From HTCC5015 sp051747425 (GTDB lineage: Bacteria; Pseudomonadota; Gammaproteobacteria; HTCC5015), in NCBI GenBank assembly GCA_051747425.1, contig JBNJGD010000003.1:1-64000 (forward strand): a stretch of 64,000 bases of DNA, read 5' to 3'. Each line of letters starts with the position of its first letter. Positions within the stretch are counted from its first letter, which is position 1. A program made the translations under genes and the position numbers. Under the pieces are notes generated by a model. It saw only the letters and a program-made list of their open reading frames with translations. It was not told the DNA's origin and made no database searches. This document shows, piece after piece, positions 8,264 through 16,913 of this stretch.

Positions 8264-8983
8264 TTACTGCCAGTTAATCGACTTGAGCTCCATTACCAAC
8301 TGGGATTCGCCCTTGCGAAACTGCTCGATGCGGACCGGCACATAGTTGAGTTCGGGGCACAGCCAGTAGTGGACGGTGCGCTTGCCGCTGTCGCTCTGGA
8401 CATAGCGCAGGGTCTGGCACTCCCCCGTCGGGGTCTTTCGCTTTTCCCGGCCGCGCATGTCGTAGTCGCGGCGCTTGGGATCTTCATCGAGAATAATGTA
8501 ACTCTCCTCGTGGTCGCCGCGGGCCGCCGCCTGCATCAGGGAGAGCACCAGTGAGTAGCGATCCTGGTGGTCGTCGCGCAGCTGAATGTCCTGTGCTTCT
8601 CCGTCGACGGTGAGCACGGCCTGTCCGGCGGCCCAGTCGTAGGCCACCGAGGCGCTCTCGGCATCATCGCCGCTGCGGGTGTAGTCGTAGCCCAAAGGCA
8701 CCACCCGGTTTTCCTCAAAGCGCGCCGTGGTTTCCTCACTGAACTCGTCCTTGGTAAACCAGCGGGCCATGCCGCGGGGCTCGAGTTGCGACTGGTAGTG
8801 CCATACGCCGCTGCCCAGGGGGCGGAGGGAAAAGTCGGCTTCGCCCAGGGCCATGCCCAGTTTGACCAGGTGGTATTTGGCCTCGAAAGCTTTCGGCTGA
8901 AAGTCCTGTGCGGCGAGACTGGCTGGCGACAGGACCAGCAGGCCGAGAGTGATCAGGCTGTGGCGAGCAATCGTTGCAAACAT
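8264..8983 (-). CDS. DUF3108 periplasmic protein
   Basis: 239 residues with an N-terminal signal peptide (about 1-25, ending ASLAA). The rest is a soluble beta-rich domain recognisable as DUF3108, found next to purN in many Pseudomonas-like genomes. Function unknown. It overlaps the 3' end of purN by 31 bases, so it is the last gene of the purM-purN transcript. Confidence 0.8.
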   Translation of the reverse strand: MFATIARHSLITLGLLVLSPASLAAQDFQPKAFEAKYHLVKLGMALGEADFSLRPLGSGVWHYQSQLEPRGMARWFTKDEFSEETTARFEENRVVPLGYDYTRSGDDAESASVAYDWAAGQAVLTVDGEAQDIQLRDDHQDRYSLVLSLMQAAARGDHEESYIILDEDPKRRDYDMRGREKRKTPTGECQTLRYVQSDSGKRTVHYWLCPELNYVPVRIEQFRKGESQLVMELKSINWQ

Positions 8984-9657
8984 TCGGGGTCCACTCCATG
9001 CAGTTGTCCGTTACGGTATTTGACGGGCTGGTACAGGTTTCGTTCAAACAAAGTGGCCTGGCCGTCGCGCATTTGCACCCAGCCGCGTCCCACCCAGTCG
9101 GCGGCCAGGGTGTAGATGCGGTGTTCGGTATCGAGCACCCGGCGGGTCAGGGTCTCTTCACTGTCCCCCGTCTCAATGGGTACATGGGACTGGATAATCA
9201 GCGGACCGCTGTCGAGTTCCGGAGTGACAAAATGGACGGTGGCACCGTGAGCGTCGTCGCCGGCCGCCAGGGCCCGGGCGTGGGTGTTGAGGCCGGGGTA
9301 TTTGGGTAGCAGCGAGGGGTGGATGTTGAGCATGCGGCCCTGGTAGTGGCGGGGCAGGGCGTCGGTGAGAATGCGCATGAAACCGGCCAGCAGTATCAGT
9401 TCGGCGCCCACTTCCTGCAGGCACTGGCCCAGAGCGGCGTCGAAGCTCTCCCGGTCGGGGTATTGGGTGTGATCGACCACGCGGGTGTCGATGCCCTGCT
9501 CGGCAGCCCGCTGAAGGCCCTCGGCCGAGGGGCGGTTGCTGATCACCGCCACCGGGTCAATGTGGCAGCGGCCGTCCCGGGCTGCCTCGACCAGACGCAG
9601 CATATTGGAACCGCGTCCCGAAATCAGGATGGCGGTGCGGGGGCGCTCGCCGCTCAT
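8953..9657 (-). CDS. purN: Phosphoribosylglycinamide formyltransferase
   Basis: 234 residues. Transfers a formyl group from 10-formyl-THF to GAR, third step of purine synthesis. SGRGSN binds the phosphate near the N-terminus; NIHPSLLPKYPGLNTH carries the catalytic Asn-His pair, and the catalytic Asp lies in PELDSGPL. Start overlaps the purM stop by four bases (ATGA), showing translational coupling. The tail (about 200-234) is slightly longer than in E. coli PurN. Confidence 0.96.
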   Translation of the reverse strand: MSGERPRTAILISGRGSNMLRLVEAARDGRCHIDPVAVISNRPSAEGLQRAAEQGIDTRVVDHTQYPDRESFDAALGQCLQEVGAELILLAGFMRILTDALPRHYQGRMLNIHPSLLPKYPGLNTHARALAAGDDAHGATVHFVTPELDSGPLIIQSHVPIETGDSEETLTRRVLDTEHRIYTLAADWVGRGWVQMRDGQATLFERNLYQPVKYRNGQLHGVDPECLQRLLATA

Positions 9658-10691
9658 GCGATGGAGACGCGGGGGCTGTCGTCGCTGCCTGACTCTATGT
9701 GGCCAATGAGATCGGCCCGCTCGCCCAGTTCGCGCGCCGCGGCGACAATCGCTTCGGCCTGATCGGCTGGGACCACCAGGACCATACCGATGCCACAGTT
9801 GAAGGTGCGGTACATTTCGCTGGCCTCGATATTGCCGGCCTCCCGCAGCCAGTCAAAGACCGGGGGCATGGTCCAGCTGTCGGCGGCGATGCGGGCGCTG
9901 GTGTTCCCGGGCATGACCCGGGGCAGGTTTTCCAGCAGCCCGCCACCGGTGATGTGGGAGAGGGCGTGGATATCAAAGCGGCGGATCAGTTCGAGTACGC
10001 TTTTGACATAGATGCGGGTGGGCATCATCAGGGCTTCGGCCAGAGTGGTATCGCCGCAGGCAGATTGGGGGTCGGCTCCGCTGACTTCCAGTACCTTGCG
10101 AATCAGGGAGTAGCCATTGGAGTGGGGGCCACTGGCACCCAGGCCGATCAGCGCATCGCCACTGGCTACCTGGCTGCCATCAATGATCTGCGACTTTTCG
10201 ACAACGCCCACGCAGAAGCCGGCCAGGTCGTAGTCGCCGCTCTGGTACATGCCCGGCATCTCGGCGGTCTCGCCGCCAATCAGGGCGGCGCCGGCCTGGA
10301 CGCAACCGTCGGCAATGCCCTTGACGACATCGGCGGCGGTATCAACGCTGAGTTCGCCGGTGGCGTAGTAGTCGAGGAAGTAGAGCGGTTCGGCGCCGAG
10401 GACCAGGATGTCGTTGACGCACATGGCCACCAGATCGATGCCGATGGTGTCGTGAACGCCCAGCGTCTGGGCCAGCTTGAGCTTGGTGCCGACGCCGTCG
10501 GTGCCCGAGACCAGCACCGGCTGACGATAGCCCTCGGGCAGTTCAAACAAGCCGCCGAAACCGCCAATGCCCCCCATGACGCCGGGGCGCTGGGTGCGTT
10601 TGACATCGGACTTGATGCGTTCGACGAGAGCGTTGCCGGCGTCGATATCGACGCCGGCATCGCGATAACTGAGAGAGGTGGGCTTGCTCAT
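9654..10691 (-). CDS. purM: Phosphoribosylformylglycinamidine cyclo-ligase (AIR synthetase)
   Basis: 345 residues. ATP-dependent ring closure of FGAM to AIR, fifth step of purine synthesis. Family signatures seen: SYRDAGVDIDAGN at the N-terminus, the glycine-rich MGGIGGFGG, SGTDGVGTKLKLA, and GGETAEMPGMY. Full length. First gene of the purM-purN-DUF3108 operon, divergent from the DUF2066 gene. Confidence 0.97.
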   Translation of the reverse strand: MSKPTSLSYRDAGVDIDAGNALVERIKSDVKRTQRPGVMGGIGGFGGLFELPEGYRQPVLVSGTDGVGTKLKLAQTLGVHDTIGIDLVAMCVNDILVLGAEPLYFLDYYATGELSVDTAADVVKGIADGCVQAGAALIGGETAEMPGMYQSGDYDLAGFCVGVVEKSQIIDGSQVASGDALIGLGASGPHSNGYSLIRKVLEVSGADPQSACGDTTLAEALMMPTRIYVKSVLELIRRFDIHALSHITGGGLLENLPRVMPGNTSARIAADSWTMPPVFDWLREAGNIEASEMYRTFNCGIGMVLVVPADQAEAIVAAARELGERADLIGHIESGSDDSPRVSIA

Positions 10692-10836
10692 GCTGCTGAA
10701 TCGTCACCGGAGTTGTACAATGGCCGGATTCTATCACGGCGGCGCTGTAGCCGTGCACTGCTCGACAGGGATTTGTCGCCCTTGGCACCGTCGCTGAAGT
10801 GATATGATCGCCCCTGCATTTGCAAAGTGGATGGAT
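10692..10836. promoter_or_regulatory. Divergent promoter region purM / DUF2066
   Basis: On the minus strand an extended -10 (TGA followed by TAGAAT, complement of 10728-10733) faces purM. On the plus strand an extended -10 (TGA followed by TATGAT, 10803-10808) with TTGGCA at 10782-10787 and a short 15-base spacer faces the DUF2066 gene. No PurR-like operator was recognised. Confidence 0.4.
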
Positions 10837-12003
10837 ATGAAAAGATTGCCTCTGATGGCGCTCACGATCTGGGCGCTGCTCTCTTCAACGGCCGCCTGGT
10901 CGGCGGTGCCTGCGGATTTTTTTGATGTCGAGGTGCGGGTCGAGGACCAATCCTCCGGCGAGCGGGTTGAGGGCTTTTCCCGGGCCGCCGAGTTGTTGTT
11001 GCAACGACTCTCCGGTGTCGCCGTGGAAGACATCCGCTCCGACCCGGCCTGGTCGGCTGTCACCAATAACCCCGGGCGCTACATCGAGCGCTATACCTAC
11101 CGGGCCCGCGAGGACGAGGAGGAGTTTGACCTGCGCGTCCAGTTCAGCGCCCGCCCCTTGCAGGAGTGGCTGATGGCCAGGGGTCTGCCACTGTGGCCGC
11201 CCCAGCGGCCGCAAACCATACTGTGGCTGGTGGTGGACGATGGCGGTCGACGCCTCCTGCACCGGGGTGATGAAGACCACGAGGTGACCGATCAGGTAAG
11301 CGAGCGCGCCGGACTGTGGGGGCTGCCCCTGCGCTGGCCCGACGAGGCCGATGTCGNNNNNNNNNNCGGCCATCGCGACGGTGTCGCCGCCGGGGATGTC
11401 ACCGCCGGTTTTGACCAGCAGCTGCTGGACAGCTCCGAAAACTACGGCAGCGGTCCGGTGGTGGCCGTGGTGTTGTCGCGGCGCTCGGGCCAGTGGCACT
11501 GGCAGTGGCGCTGGCTGAATGGCCCCGCCGAGACGCTGGAGGGCAGCCGCAGCGCCCCGGTCCAGAGCGAGGCCATTGAGGGCGGTTTCGACGAACTGGT
11601 ACAGACGCTGGCGCGCAGCCAGTCCCTGGTGGTCAGCGGCGATGCCCTGAAACAGTTAAACCTGCAAATTGAGGGCGTCGAGCGTCTGGAGGATTTGGCC
11701 GCCATTCGCGAAGTGCTGGATTCCTGGGTCATGGTCAAATCGATCACCGAGCGCCGGGTTGAGAACGACCAATTGCGCCTGGATGTGGCGCTCCACGGCA
11801 CTCGCACCGACTTGCTCGAGCGCCTGGAAGAGAGCGGCCGTTTCGAACTGCTCAATGACACGGAATCGGCGTCGGTGACCATTGCCCCCCGGGTCTCGGT
11901 GGATGGCGAGACCGAGGAAGTGGCGCCGGTGGCCGTTGAGCAGGGTGAAGAGGCCGGTGAATTGCTCGGACCCATTCGCCTGCGCTGGCTGGCCGGCGAA
12001 TGA
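10837..12003 (+). CDS. DUF2066 exported protein (contains assembly gap)
   Basis: About 388 residues including four unknown ones at the N-run 11357-11366. A signal peptide (MKRLPLMALTIWALLSS) opens the protein, followed by the DUF2066 domain; members sit between purM and hda in many gammaproteobacteria and have no established function. The start at 10837 is preferred over 10804 because the extended -10 at 10803-10808 covers the earlier codon and the signal peptide starts here. The frame is kept across the Ns, so the gap length is probably right modulo three. Overlaps hda by four bases. Confidence 0.8.
   Translation: MKRLPLMALTIWALLSSTAAWSAVPADFFDVEVRVEDQSSGERVEGFSRAAELLLQRLSGVAVEDIRSDPAWSAVTNNPGRYIERYTYRAREDEEEFDLRVQFSARPLQEWLMARGLPLWPPQRPQTILWLVVDDGGRRLLHRGDEDHEVTDQVSERAGLWGLPLRWPDEADVXXXXGHRDGVAAGDVTAGFDQQLLDSSENYGSGPVVAVVLSRRSGQWHWQWRWLNGPAETLEGSRSAPVQSEAIEGGFDELVQTLARSQSLVVSGDALKQLNLQIEGVERLEDLAAIREVLDSWVMVKSITERRVENDQLRLDVALHGTRTDLLERLEESGRFELLNDTESASVTIAPRVSVDGETEEVAPVAVEQGEEAGELLGPIRLRWLAGE
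11357..11366. other. Assembly gap (ten Ns)
   Basis: Ten undetermined bases inside the DUF2066 gene. The frame continues on both sides with family-like sequence. Confidence 0.99.
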
Positions 12004-12731
12004 GTACCCAGTTGTTGCTCGGTGTTCGCCTGCGCGAGCACGCCCACTTCGATACCTATCAGACCGGTGACAGTGAGGGCAACGCCCTGGCGCTGGCCCT
12101 GTGCGAGTCGATGTCCGCTGGAGGCGGCGAGCGACAACTCTATCTGCACGCCCCCGATGGCCTGGGCAAAACCCATTTGTTGCAGGCTACCTGTGCCGCG
12201 GCCTCTGCCCGCCACAGGGTGGCTACCTATGTTCCACTGGAGCAGGTCAGCGACTACGGCCCCGAGGTGCTTGAAGGCCTGGAGCAACTCAATGTGGTGT
12301 GTCTGGACAATGTCCACAGCGTGGCCGGGGAGGCGCACTGGGAAGAGGCTCTTTTTCACCTGATCAACCGCTGTCGCCACAGTGATGCGCGTCTGGTGAT
12401 GTCTTCCACCCGGCCCCCGGCGGGTCACGATTTTGTTTTGCCGGATCTGCGTTCGCGCCTCGGTTGGGGGCCGGTGATTGCGCTGGAAGAACTGTCCCAG
12501 GCGCAAAAGCGCGACTGGCTTCAACAAAGGGCCGGGATGCGAGGCTTTGATGTCAGTGACGAGGCCGCCGATTATCTCTTGCGCCACTACCCGCGCAGCA
12601 TGCGCTTTCTGGTTTACGCCCTGGACGAACTCGACCGGGTCACTCTGCAAAAGCAGAGAAAGGTCACCGTGCCCCTGTTGCGTCAGGAGTTGTCGGTGCC
12701 CGAGTCGCTGTCGCTGGAACGGTCTGACTGA
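12000..12731 (+). CDS. hda: DnaA-related regulatory inactivator Hda
   Basis: 243 residues: a single AAA+ domain related to DnaA but without DnaA's DNA-binding domain. Hda with the sliding clamp stimulates ATP hydrolysis by DnaA after initiation. The N-terminal QLLLGV (4-9) fits the clamp-binding motif QL(S/P)L, and the P-loop reads PDGLGKT at 52-58. Start overlaps the DUF2066 stop by four bases. Its 3' end overlaps the convergent DUF2069 gene by 49 bases. The perM-type transporter often found just upstream is instead at 21.5 kb. Confidence 0.92.
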   Translation: MSTQLLLGVRLREHAHFDTYQTGDSEGNALALALCESMSAGGGERQLYLHAPDGLGKTHLLQATCAAASARHRVATYVPLEQVSDYGPEVLEGLEQLNVVCLDNVHSVAGEAHWEEALFHLINRCRHSDARLVMSSTRPPAGHDFVLPDLRSRLGWGPVIALEELSQAQKRDWLQQRAGMRGFDVSDEAADYLLRHYPRSMRFLVYALDELDRVTLQKQRKVTVPLLRQELSVPESLSLERSD

Positions 12732-13093
12732 GCGCGTTCGGCCTGTTCGGATTTGCCTTTGAAGCGGGCGTAGAACATGGCGCCGACGAAAAGCCCCACG
12801 CTGGCGGCAATCATCATGAGACCGTACAGGCGGTCGGTGTCGTCGCTGTAGGCGTCACCCACGCCTATAAAAAAGTAATAAAGGGCCAGAAAACTGGTCC
12901 AGGCGTGGGTATAGGCGCGACCGTGCAAGATACCGCGCAGGGGAAACATCAGGGGCAGCGCCTGAAACAGCAGGATCGGCACCACCATGGCCCGCTCCGG
13001 CGGTGCAATCAGGGTGTTCCAGCTGAGAATCAGGGCCAGCAGGAAAAAGAAACTGATCAGGGTGACCCAGCGCCAAAGTGTAATGGAAGTCAT
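12683..13093 (-). CDS. DUF2069 inner-membrane protein
   Basis: 136 residues with about four hydrophobic helices (roughly 8-27, 35-52, 62-80, 90-108) and a charged Ser/Asp-rich C-terminal tail. Matches the small DUF2069 membrane family, which commonly follows wrbA as here (4-base gap). Function unknown. Tail overlaps hda on the other strand. Confidence 0.8.
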   Translation of the reverse strand: MTSITLWRWVTLISFFFLLALILSWNTLIAPPERAMVVPILLFQALPLMFPLRGILHGRAYTHAWTSFLALYYFFIGVGDAYSDDTDRLYGLMMIAASVGLFVGAMFYARFKGKSEQAERAQSDRSSDSDSGTDNS

Positions 13094-13096
13094 GTG

Positions 13097-13696
13097 TCAG
13101 TCCTTGAGTTTCAGGGCCGTGGCAGCGACGCGGCGGCCCAGTGCCCGGCACAGTTCGCTCTCGTGGTCGCTGAGGACATTGTCCCGGCGGCTGGCCGTGT
13201 GACTGGCGCCGTAGGGAGAACCGCCCGTGGTGGTTTCGAGCAGAGCGCGCTCGGAGTAGGGCAGGCCCAGCAACATCATGCCGTGGTGCATTAGCGGCAC
13301 CATCATGGTCAGCAGTGTCGCTTCCTGGCCGCCGTGATGACTGCCGGTGGCGGTGAACACCGCGGCCGGCTTGCCGATCAGGCGCCCGCCCATCCACTCG
13401 CCGCTGGTGGAGTCGAGAAAATACTTGAGCGGTGCTGCCATATTGCCAAAGTGGGTGGGGCTGCCCATCACCAGACCGTCGCACTCCACCATATCGGAGG
13501 GCACGGCGTAGGGCGCGCCACTGTCGGGCACGGCCGGGGCGCTGGCTTCGCTGTCGGGCGACACTTTTGGCACGGTGCGCAGGCGCGCCGTCACGCCGTC
13601 CACTTCCTCGACGCCACGGGCGATGCGCTTGGCCATGACTTCGGTAGAGCCATTGCCGCTGTAGTAGAGGACGAGTACTTCGGCGCTTTTCGGCAT
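13097..13696 (-). CDS. wrbA: WrbA-like NAD(P)H:quinone oxidoreductase
   Basis: 199 residues. Flavodoxin-like fold; the FMN phosphate loop is YYSGNGSTEVMA (about 11-22), and the GSPTHFGNMAAPLKYFLD and TGSHHGGQE stretches are WrbA landmarks. Two-electron reduction of quinones protects against redox cycling. Directly follows arsC with no gap. It carries a family-typical insertion after the first strands. Confidence 0.88.
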   Translation of the reverse strand: MPKSAEVLVLYYSGNGSTEVMAKRIARGVEEVDGVTARLRTVPKVSPDSEASAPAVPDSGAPYAVPSDMVECDGLVMGSPTHFGNMAAPLKYFLDSTSGEWMGGRLIGKPAAVFTATGSHHGGQEATLLTMMVPLMHHGMMLLGLPYSERALLETTTGGSPYGASHTASRRDNVLSDHESELCRALGRRVAATALKLKD

Positions 13697-14041
13697 TTAC
13701 AGAATTTCCAGTATATTTTGCGGCGGGCGACCAATCGCGGCGCGACCCTTGTGAACCACAATGGGTCGCTCGATCAATTTGGGGTACTCGAGCATGGCGT
13801 CGATCACCTGCTCGTCATTCAGGCTGTTATCGTCGAGGCCGGCGAGCTTGTATTCGGCTTCCTTGCTGCGCAGCAGCTGGCGGGGCGAAAGGCCCAGCTG
13901 CGTCAGCAATTGTTTGAGTTCGTCCCGGTTCGGCGGATTTTTCAGGTATTCCGTCACTTCCGGTTCGACGCCGTGCTCTTTAAGCAGCGCCAGCGTTTGC
14001 CGGGATTTGGAGCAACGCGGGTTGTGGTAGATTCGGGTCAT
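13697..14041 (-). CDS. arsC: Arsenate reductase, glutaredoxin-dependent (ArsC family)
   Basis: 114 residues. Begins MTRIYHNPRCSKSR, where Cys10 is the catalytic cysteine of ArsC/Spx-type proteins; the later arginines expected of true ArsC are visible in IERPIVV and GRPPQNIL. Start at ATG 14041 chosen because the preceding in-frame 13 residues are not family-like. Runs into wrbA and DUF2069 as an operon. No arsenite pump or ArsR nearby, so arsenic detoxification itself is unproven. Confidence 0.88.
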   Translation of the reverse strand: MTRIYHNPRCSKSRQTLALLKEHGVEPEVTEYLKNPPNRDELKQLLTQLGLSPRQLLRSKEAEYKLAGLDDNSLNDEQVIDAMLEYPKLIERPIVVHKGRAAIGRPPQNILEIL

Positions 14042-14151
14042 GGTCTCTCGCGGCGAGGGCTTGAGTAACAGAAGCGCCAAGGATACCTAATAAGCCCCCG
14101 GCAATGAAGTCGCAGAGCCTTGCCGCATAACCTTTTTTTACGCGCTTTTTC

Positions 14152-14180
14152 TTGACACTACAGGGTTCCCTCGGTAGTTT
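14152..14180 (+). promoter_or_regulatory. Sigma70 promoter of the LysM lipoprotein gene
   Basis: A perfect TTGACA (14152-14157), a 17-base spacer and TAGTTT (14175-14180), about 45 bases before the start codon. Confidence 0.65.
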
Positions 14181-14223
14181 CAGCGTTAAGTTACCAATAT
14201 CGTTATTACTGGAGTCGTAAAAC

Positions 14224-14691
14224 ATGAATACTCGTTCAATTGCCAAAGCCCTTGGCATTTCAACTCTGGCACTCGCAGTGACCGTTGGTTGCTCAAGCAC
14301 CGGCAGCTCCGATACATCCAGTACTTCTACTCCGGTAGTCAGTGAGCCGGCACCTCAGCCCGAACCCGAGCCGGCCCCGGCACCCCAGCCCGAGCCGCAA
14401 CAGCAGCAGTCCAGCGACACTATGGACTACACGGTAGAGCGCGGTGATAACCTCTGGAATATCGCTGCCAAGGGTTCCACTTACGGCGATCCCTACGCTT
14501 GGCCTCTGATTTACAAGGCCAACAAGGGCCAGATTGATGACGCCGATTTGATCTTCCCCGGCCAGGTCTTCGAGATCGATACAGCGGCTTCAGGTTCGGC
14601 GATGGACGCGGCGGTTAGCCACGCCAAGACTCGCGGCTCCTGGACGCTCGGCGAAGTCGAGTCCTCTGACCGCGATTATCTCGCCCGGTAA
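14224..14691 (+). CDS. LysM-domain lipoprotein
   Basis: 155 residues. Signal peptide ends at a lipobox-like VGC (Cys23), so probably a lipoprotein, though the -3 position (Thr) is not the usual Leu. A proline/glutamate/glutamine-rich linker (about 40-65) leads to one LysM domain (about 68-118: YTVERGDNLWNIA...) that binds peptidoglycan glycan chains. The C-terminal tail (120-155) has no known domain. Monocistronic, with its own promoter and terminator. Likely tethers outer membrane and wall. Confidence 0.85.
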   Translation: MNTRSIAKALGISTLALAVTVGCSSTGSSDTSSTSTPVVSEPAPQPEPEPAPAPQPEPQQQQSSDTMDYTVERGDNLWNIAAKGSTYGDPYAWPLIYKANKGQIDDADLIFPGQVFEIDTAASGSAMDAAVSHAKTRGSWTLGEVESSDRDYLAR

Positions 14692-14727
14692 TTCCGGGTT
14701 GGCGGGTGCCATTGCACCGCAGTCAAT

Positions 14728-14757
14728 AAAAAAGGGCCTCTCGGGGCCCTTTTTTTA
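14728..14757 (+). terminator. Rho-independent terminator after the LysM gene
   Basis: AAAGGGCC/GGCCCTTT stem with six-base loop, followed by a run of T. Confidence 0.85.
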
Positions 14758-14781
14758 TGCTTAACTTGATCCGGAGGGTTT

Positions 14782-15081
14782 ATGTCCAGCGTACACGCAT
14801 TGATTCGCGGCCGGGTACAGGGTGTGGCCTATCGGGCCTGGTGTGCCCGCCAGGCCGAGCATTATGGTCTGACTGGTTGGGTGCGCAATCTCGCCGACGG
14901 GCGGGTTGAGGCGCTGGCCGTTGGTGACGAGGCCGCGCTGGAGGCCTGGTGTGAAATGCTCTGGCGGGGGCCGGCACTGGCTCGCGTCGACCAGGTCGAC
15001 TGCGAGACGGTCCCCGGTCCGTCCGGGGGCAATACTTTTACCATTATCGAATCGGCCGATGAGCCGTGGGAAGGACATTGA
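14782..15081 (+). CDS. acyP: Acylphosphatase
   Basis: 99 residues. Hydrolyses carboxyl-phosphate bonds. The catalytic Arg18 in GRVQGVAYR and Asn36 in GWVRN match the family signatures. Good GGAGG site upstream. Ends two bases before the start of the ATPase gene, so the two may be co-translated. Confidence 0.93.
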   Translation: MSSVHALIRGRVQGVAYRAWCARQAEHYGLTGWVRNLADGRVEALAVGDEAALEAWCEMLWRGPALARVDQVDCETVPGPSGGNTFTIIESADEPWEGH

Positions 15082-15082
15082 T

Positions 15083-16906
15083 ATGGCGTTGAAGCCAGTG
15101 GATCAACAACGGGGCAACCGCAAACTCGAAGTGGGCGAAATCGTCGACGCGCTACTGGAGCAAGGCTATATTTCGACAGAGAATGCCCAGATTACCCGCC
15201 ACCTGGCCGGTGATGAGGAAGTGGCCAGGGAGGGCGCAATAAAGTTGATCGCCCAGAAAAACTGGCCCAATGAACAGAATCCATCGGGCCGCATTGACGA
15301 GCGGTTTTTGATCGATTGGCTGTCAGAGCAGGTCAACCTGCCGGCCTTTCATATCGATCCGCTCAAAACCGATGTGGCGGATGTGACTTCTGTGATGTCC
15401 TACCGTTACGCCGAGACCTACCGGGTACTGCCAGTGGCGGTGGACGGCAAAACCCTGACCGTAGCGACCACCGAGCCCTATGAGCGCAGCTGGATTCACG
15501 AAATTGAGCGGGTGGCCAACCGCGAAATCAAGCTGGTGCTGGCCCGACCCGAGGACATCAAGCGCTACGCGCTGGAGTTCTACAGCCTGAGTAAATCGGT
15601 CAAGGGGGCCGAGAAGCGCCATAGCAAGGGCGTGTCGGGAGTGCAGAATCTCGAGCAGCTGCTCGACATGACCAAGGCCGGTGACTCCGATGCCAACGAC
15701 CAGCATGTGGTCAGCGTGGTCGACTGGCTCCTGCAGTACGCCTTCGACCAACGCGCCAGCGACATTCACCTGGAGCCGCGTCGCGAAGTGGGCCTGGTGC
15801 GTTTTCGCATCGACGGCGTATTGCACCAGGTGTACGACATGCCCACGGGCATCATGACGGCAGTGACCAGCCGCCTGAAAATTCTCGGGCGTCTCGATGT
15901 GGCTGAAAAGCGTCGACCCCAAGACGGCCGTCTGAAGTCGCGCATGCCCGACGGCCAGGAAGTGGAACTGCGTCTCTCGACCATGCCCACCGCCTTTGGT
16001 GAAAAGCTGGTGATGCGAATTTTTGATCCCAGTGTCCTGGTTCGAAACTTCTCCGAGCTGGGCTTTCCCCAGCAGGATCAGGAAAAGTGGGAGAAGATGA
16101 TTCGCCAGCCCCACGGCATCATTCTGGTGACCGGGCCGACCGGCTCGGGTAAAACCACCACACTGTATTCCACCCTGCGCCAGCTGGCCCAACCCGAGGT
16201 CAATGTCTGTACCGTGGAAGATCCCATCGAGCTGATCGAGCCCAGCTTCAACCAGATGCAGGTACAGCAGAAAATCGGTGTCAACTTCGCCAGCGGTATT
16301 CGCACCCTGTTGCGTCAGGATCCCGACATCATCATGGTCGGCGAGATACGCGACTACGAAACCGCCGAGATGGCCATTCAGGCGGCCCTGACCGGCCACC
16401 TGGTGCTCTCGACCCTGCACACCAACGACGCGCCTTCGGCCATATCGCGCTTGCTGGAACTGGGTGTGCCCAGTTACATGATTAACGCCACCCTGCTGGG
16501 CGTGGTGGCCCAGCGCCTGGTGCGCACACTGTGTCCGTCCTGCAAGGCACCTACCGAGGTCAACGACTACGAGTGGAAGGGATTGACCTCGCCCTGGAAA
16601 CTCGCCAGTCCCGAGGGCGCCCACAAGGCAGTGGGCTGCCTGGAGTGCCGCAGTACCGGTTTTCGCGGGCGTACGGGGCTCTATGAAGTGTTCCTGATGG
16701 ACGACAATCTGCGCGAGATGAATCAGCCGGGCACCGACCTGCGAGTGCTGCGCAAGGAGGCGCTCAAGTCGGGCATGGTGCCCCTGCGTATCGCCGGCGC
16801 CCGCGAAGTGGCCAAGGGTGTGACCACGGTGGAGGAAGTGCTCAAGGTGGCTCCGCCCTCGCTGGACGCCGCGTTTAACCGGGGCGACCAGAAAAGCGGG
16901 GACTAG
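15083..16906 (+). CDS. GspE/PulE/PilB-family secretion ATPase
   Basis: 607 residues. An N-terminal MshEN/T2SSE_N-type region (about 15-210) precedes the ATPase core: Walker A GPTGSGKTTT near 350, Asp-box and Walker B around RQDPDIIMVGEIRD, His-box STLHTNDA. The zinc-binding CxxC pairs CPSC (about 485) and CLEC (about 518) mark the PilB/GspE branch. These hexamers drive type IV pilus or type II secretion assembly in the inner membrane. No pilin, platform or secretin genes are near, so the partner machine is elsewhere or the gene is a stand-alone paralog. The start follows the acyP stop by one base. Confidence 0.9.
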   Translation: MALKPVDQQRGNRKLEVGEIVDALLEQGYISTENAQITRHLAGDEEVAREGAIKLIAQKNWPNEQNPSGRIDERFLIDWLSEQVNLPAFHIDPLKTDVADVTSVMSYRYAETYRVLPVAVDGKTLTVATTEPYERSWIHEIERVANREIKLVLARPEDIKRYALEFYSLSKSVKGAEKRHSKGVSGVQNLEQLLDMTKAGDSDANDQHVVSVVDWLLQYAFDQRASDIHLEPRREVGLVRFRIDGVLHQVYDMPTGIMTAVTSRLKILGRLDVAEKRRPQDGRLKSRMPDGQEVELRLSTMPTAFGEKLVMRIFDPSVLVRNFSELGFPQQDQEKWEKMIRQPHGIILVTGPTGSGKTTTLYSTLRQLAQPEVNVCTVEDPIELIEPSFNQMQVQQKIGVNFASGIRTLLRQDPDIIMVGEIRDYETAEMAIQAALTGHLVLSTLHTNDAPSAISRLLELGVPSYMINATLLGVVAQRLVRTLCPSCKAPTEVNDYEWKGLTSPWKLASPEGAHKAVGCLECRSTGFRGRTGLYEVFLMDDNLREMNQPGTDLRVLRKEALKSGMVPLRIAGAREVAKGVTTVEEVLKVAPPSLDAAFNRGDQKSGD

Positions 16907-16913
16907 ACGGGGA

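Noticed and set aside
8246..8268. GacA-type upstream box (TGTAGG ... CTTACT) before the RNA candidate
   Set aside because: The two halves are 11 bases apart instead of about six and imperfect, so it does not fit the known Gac box.
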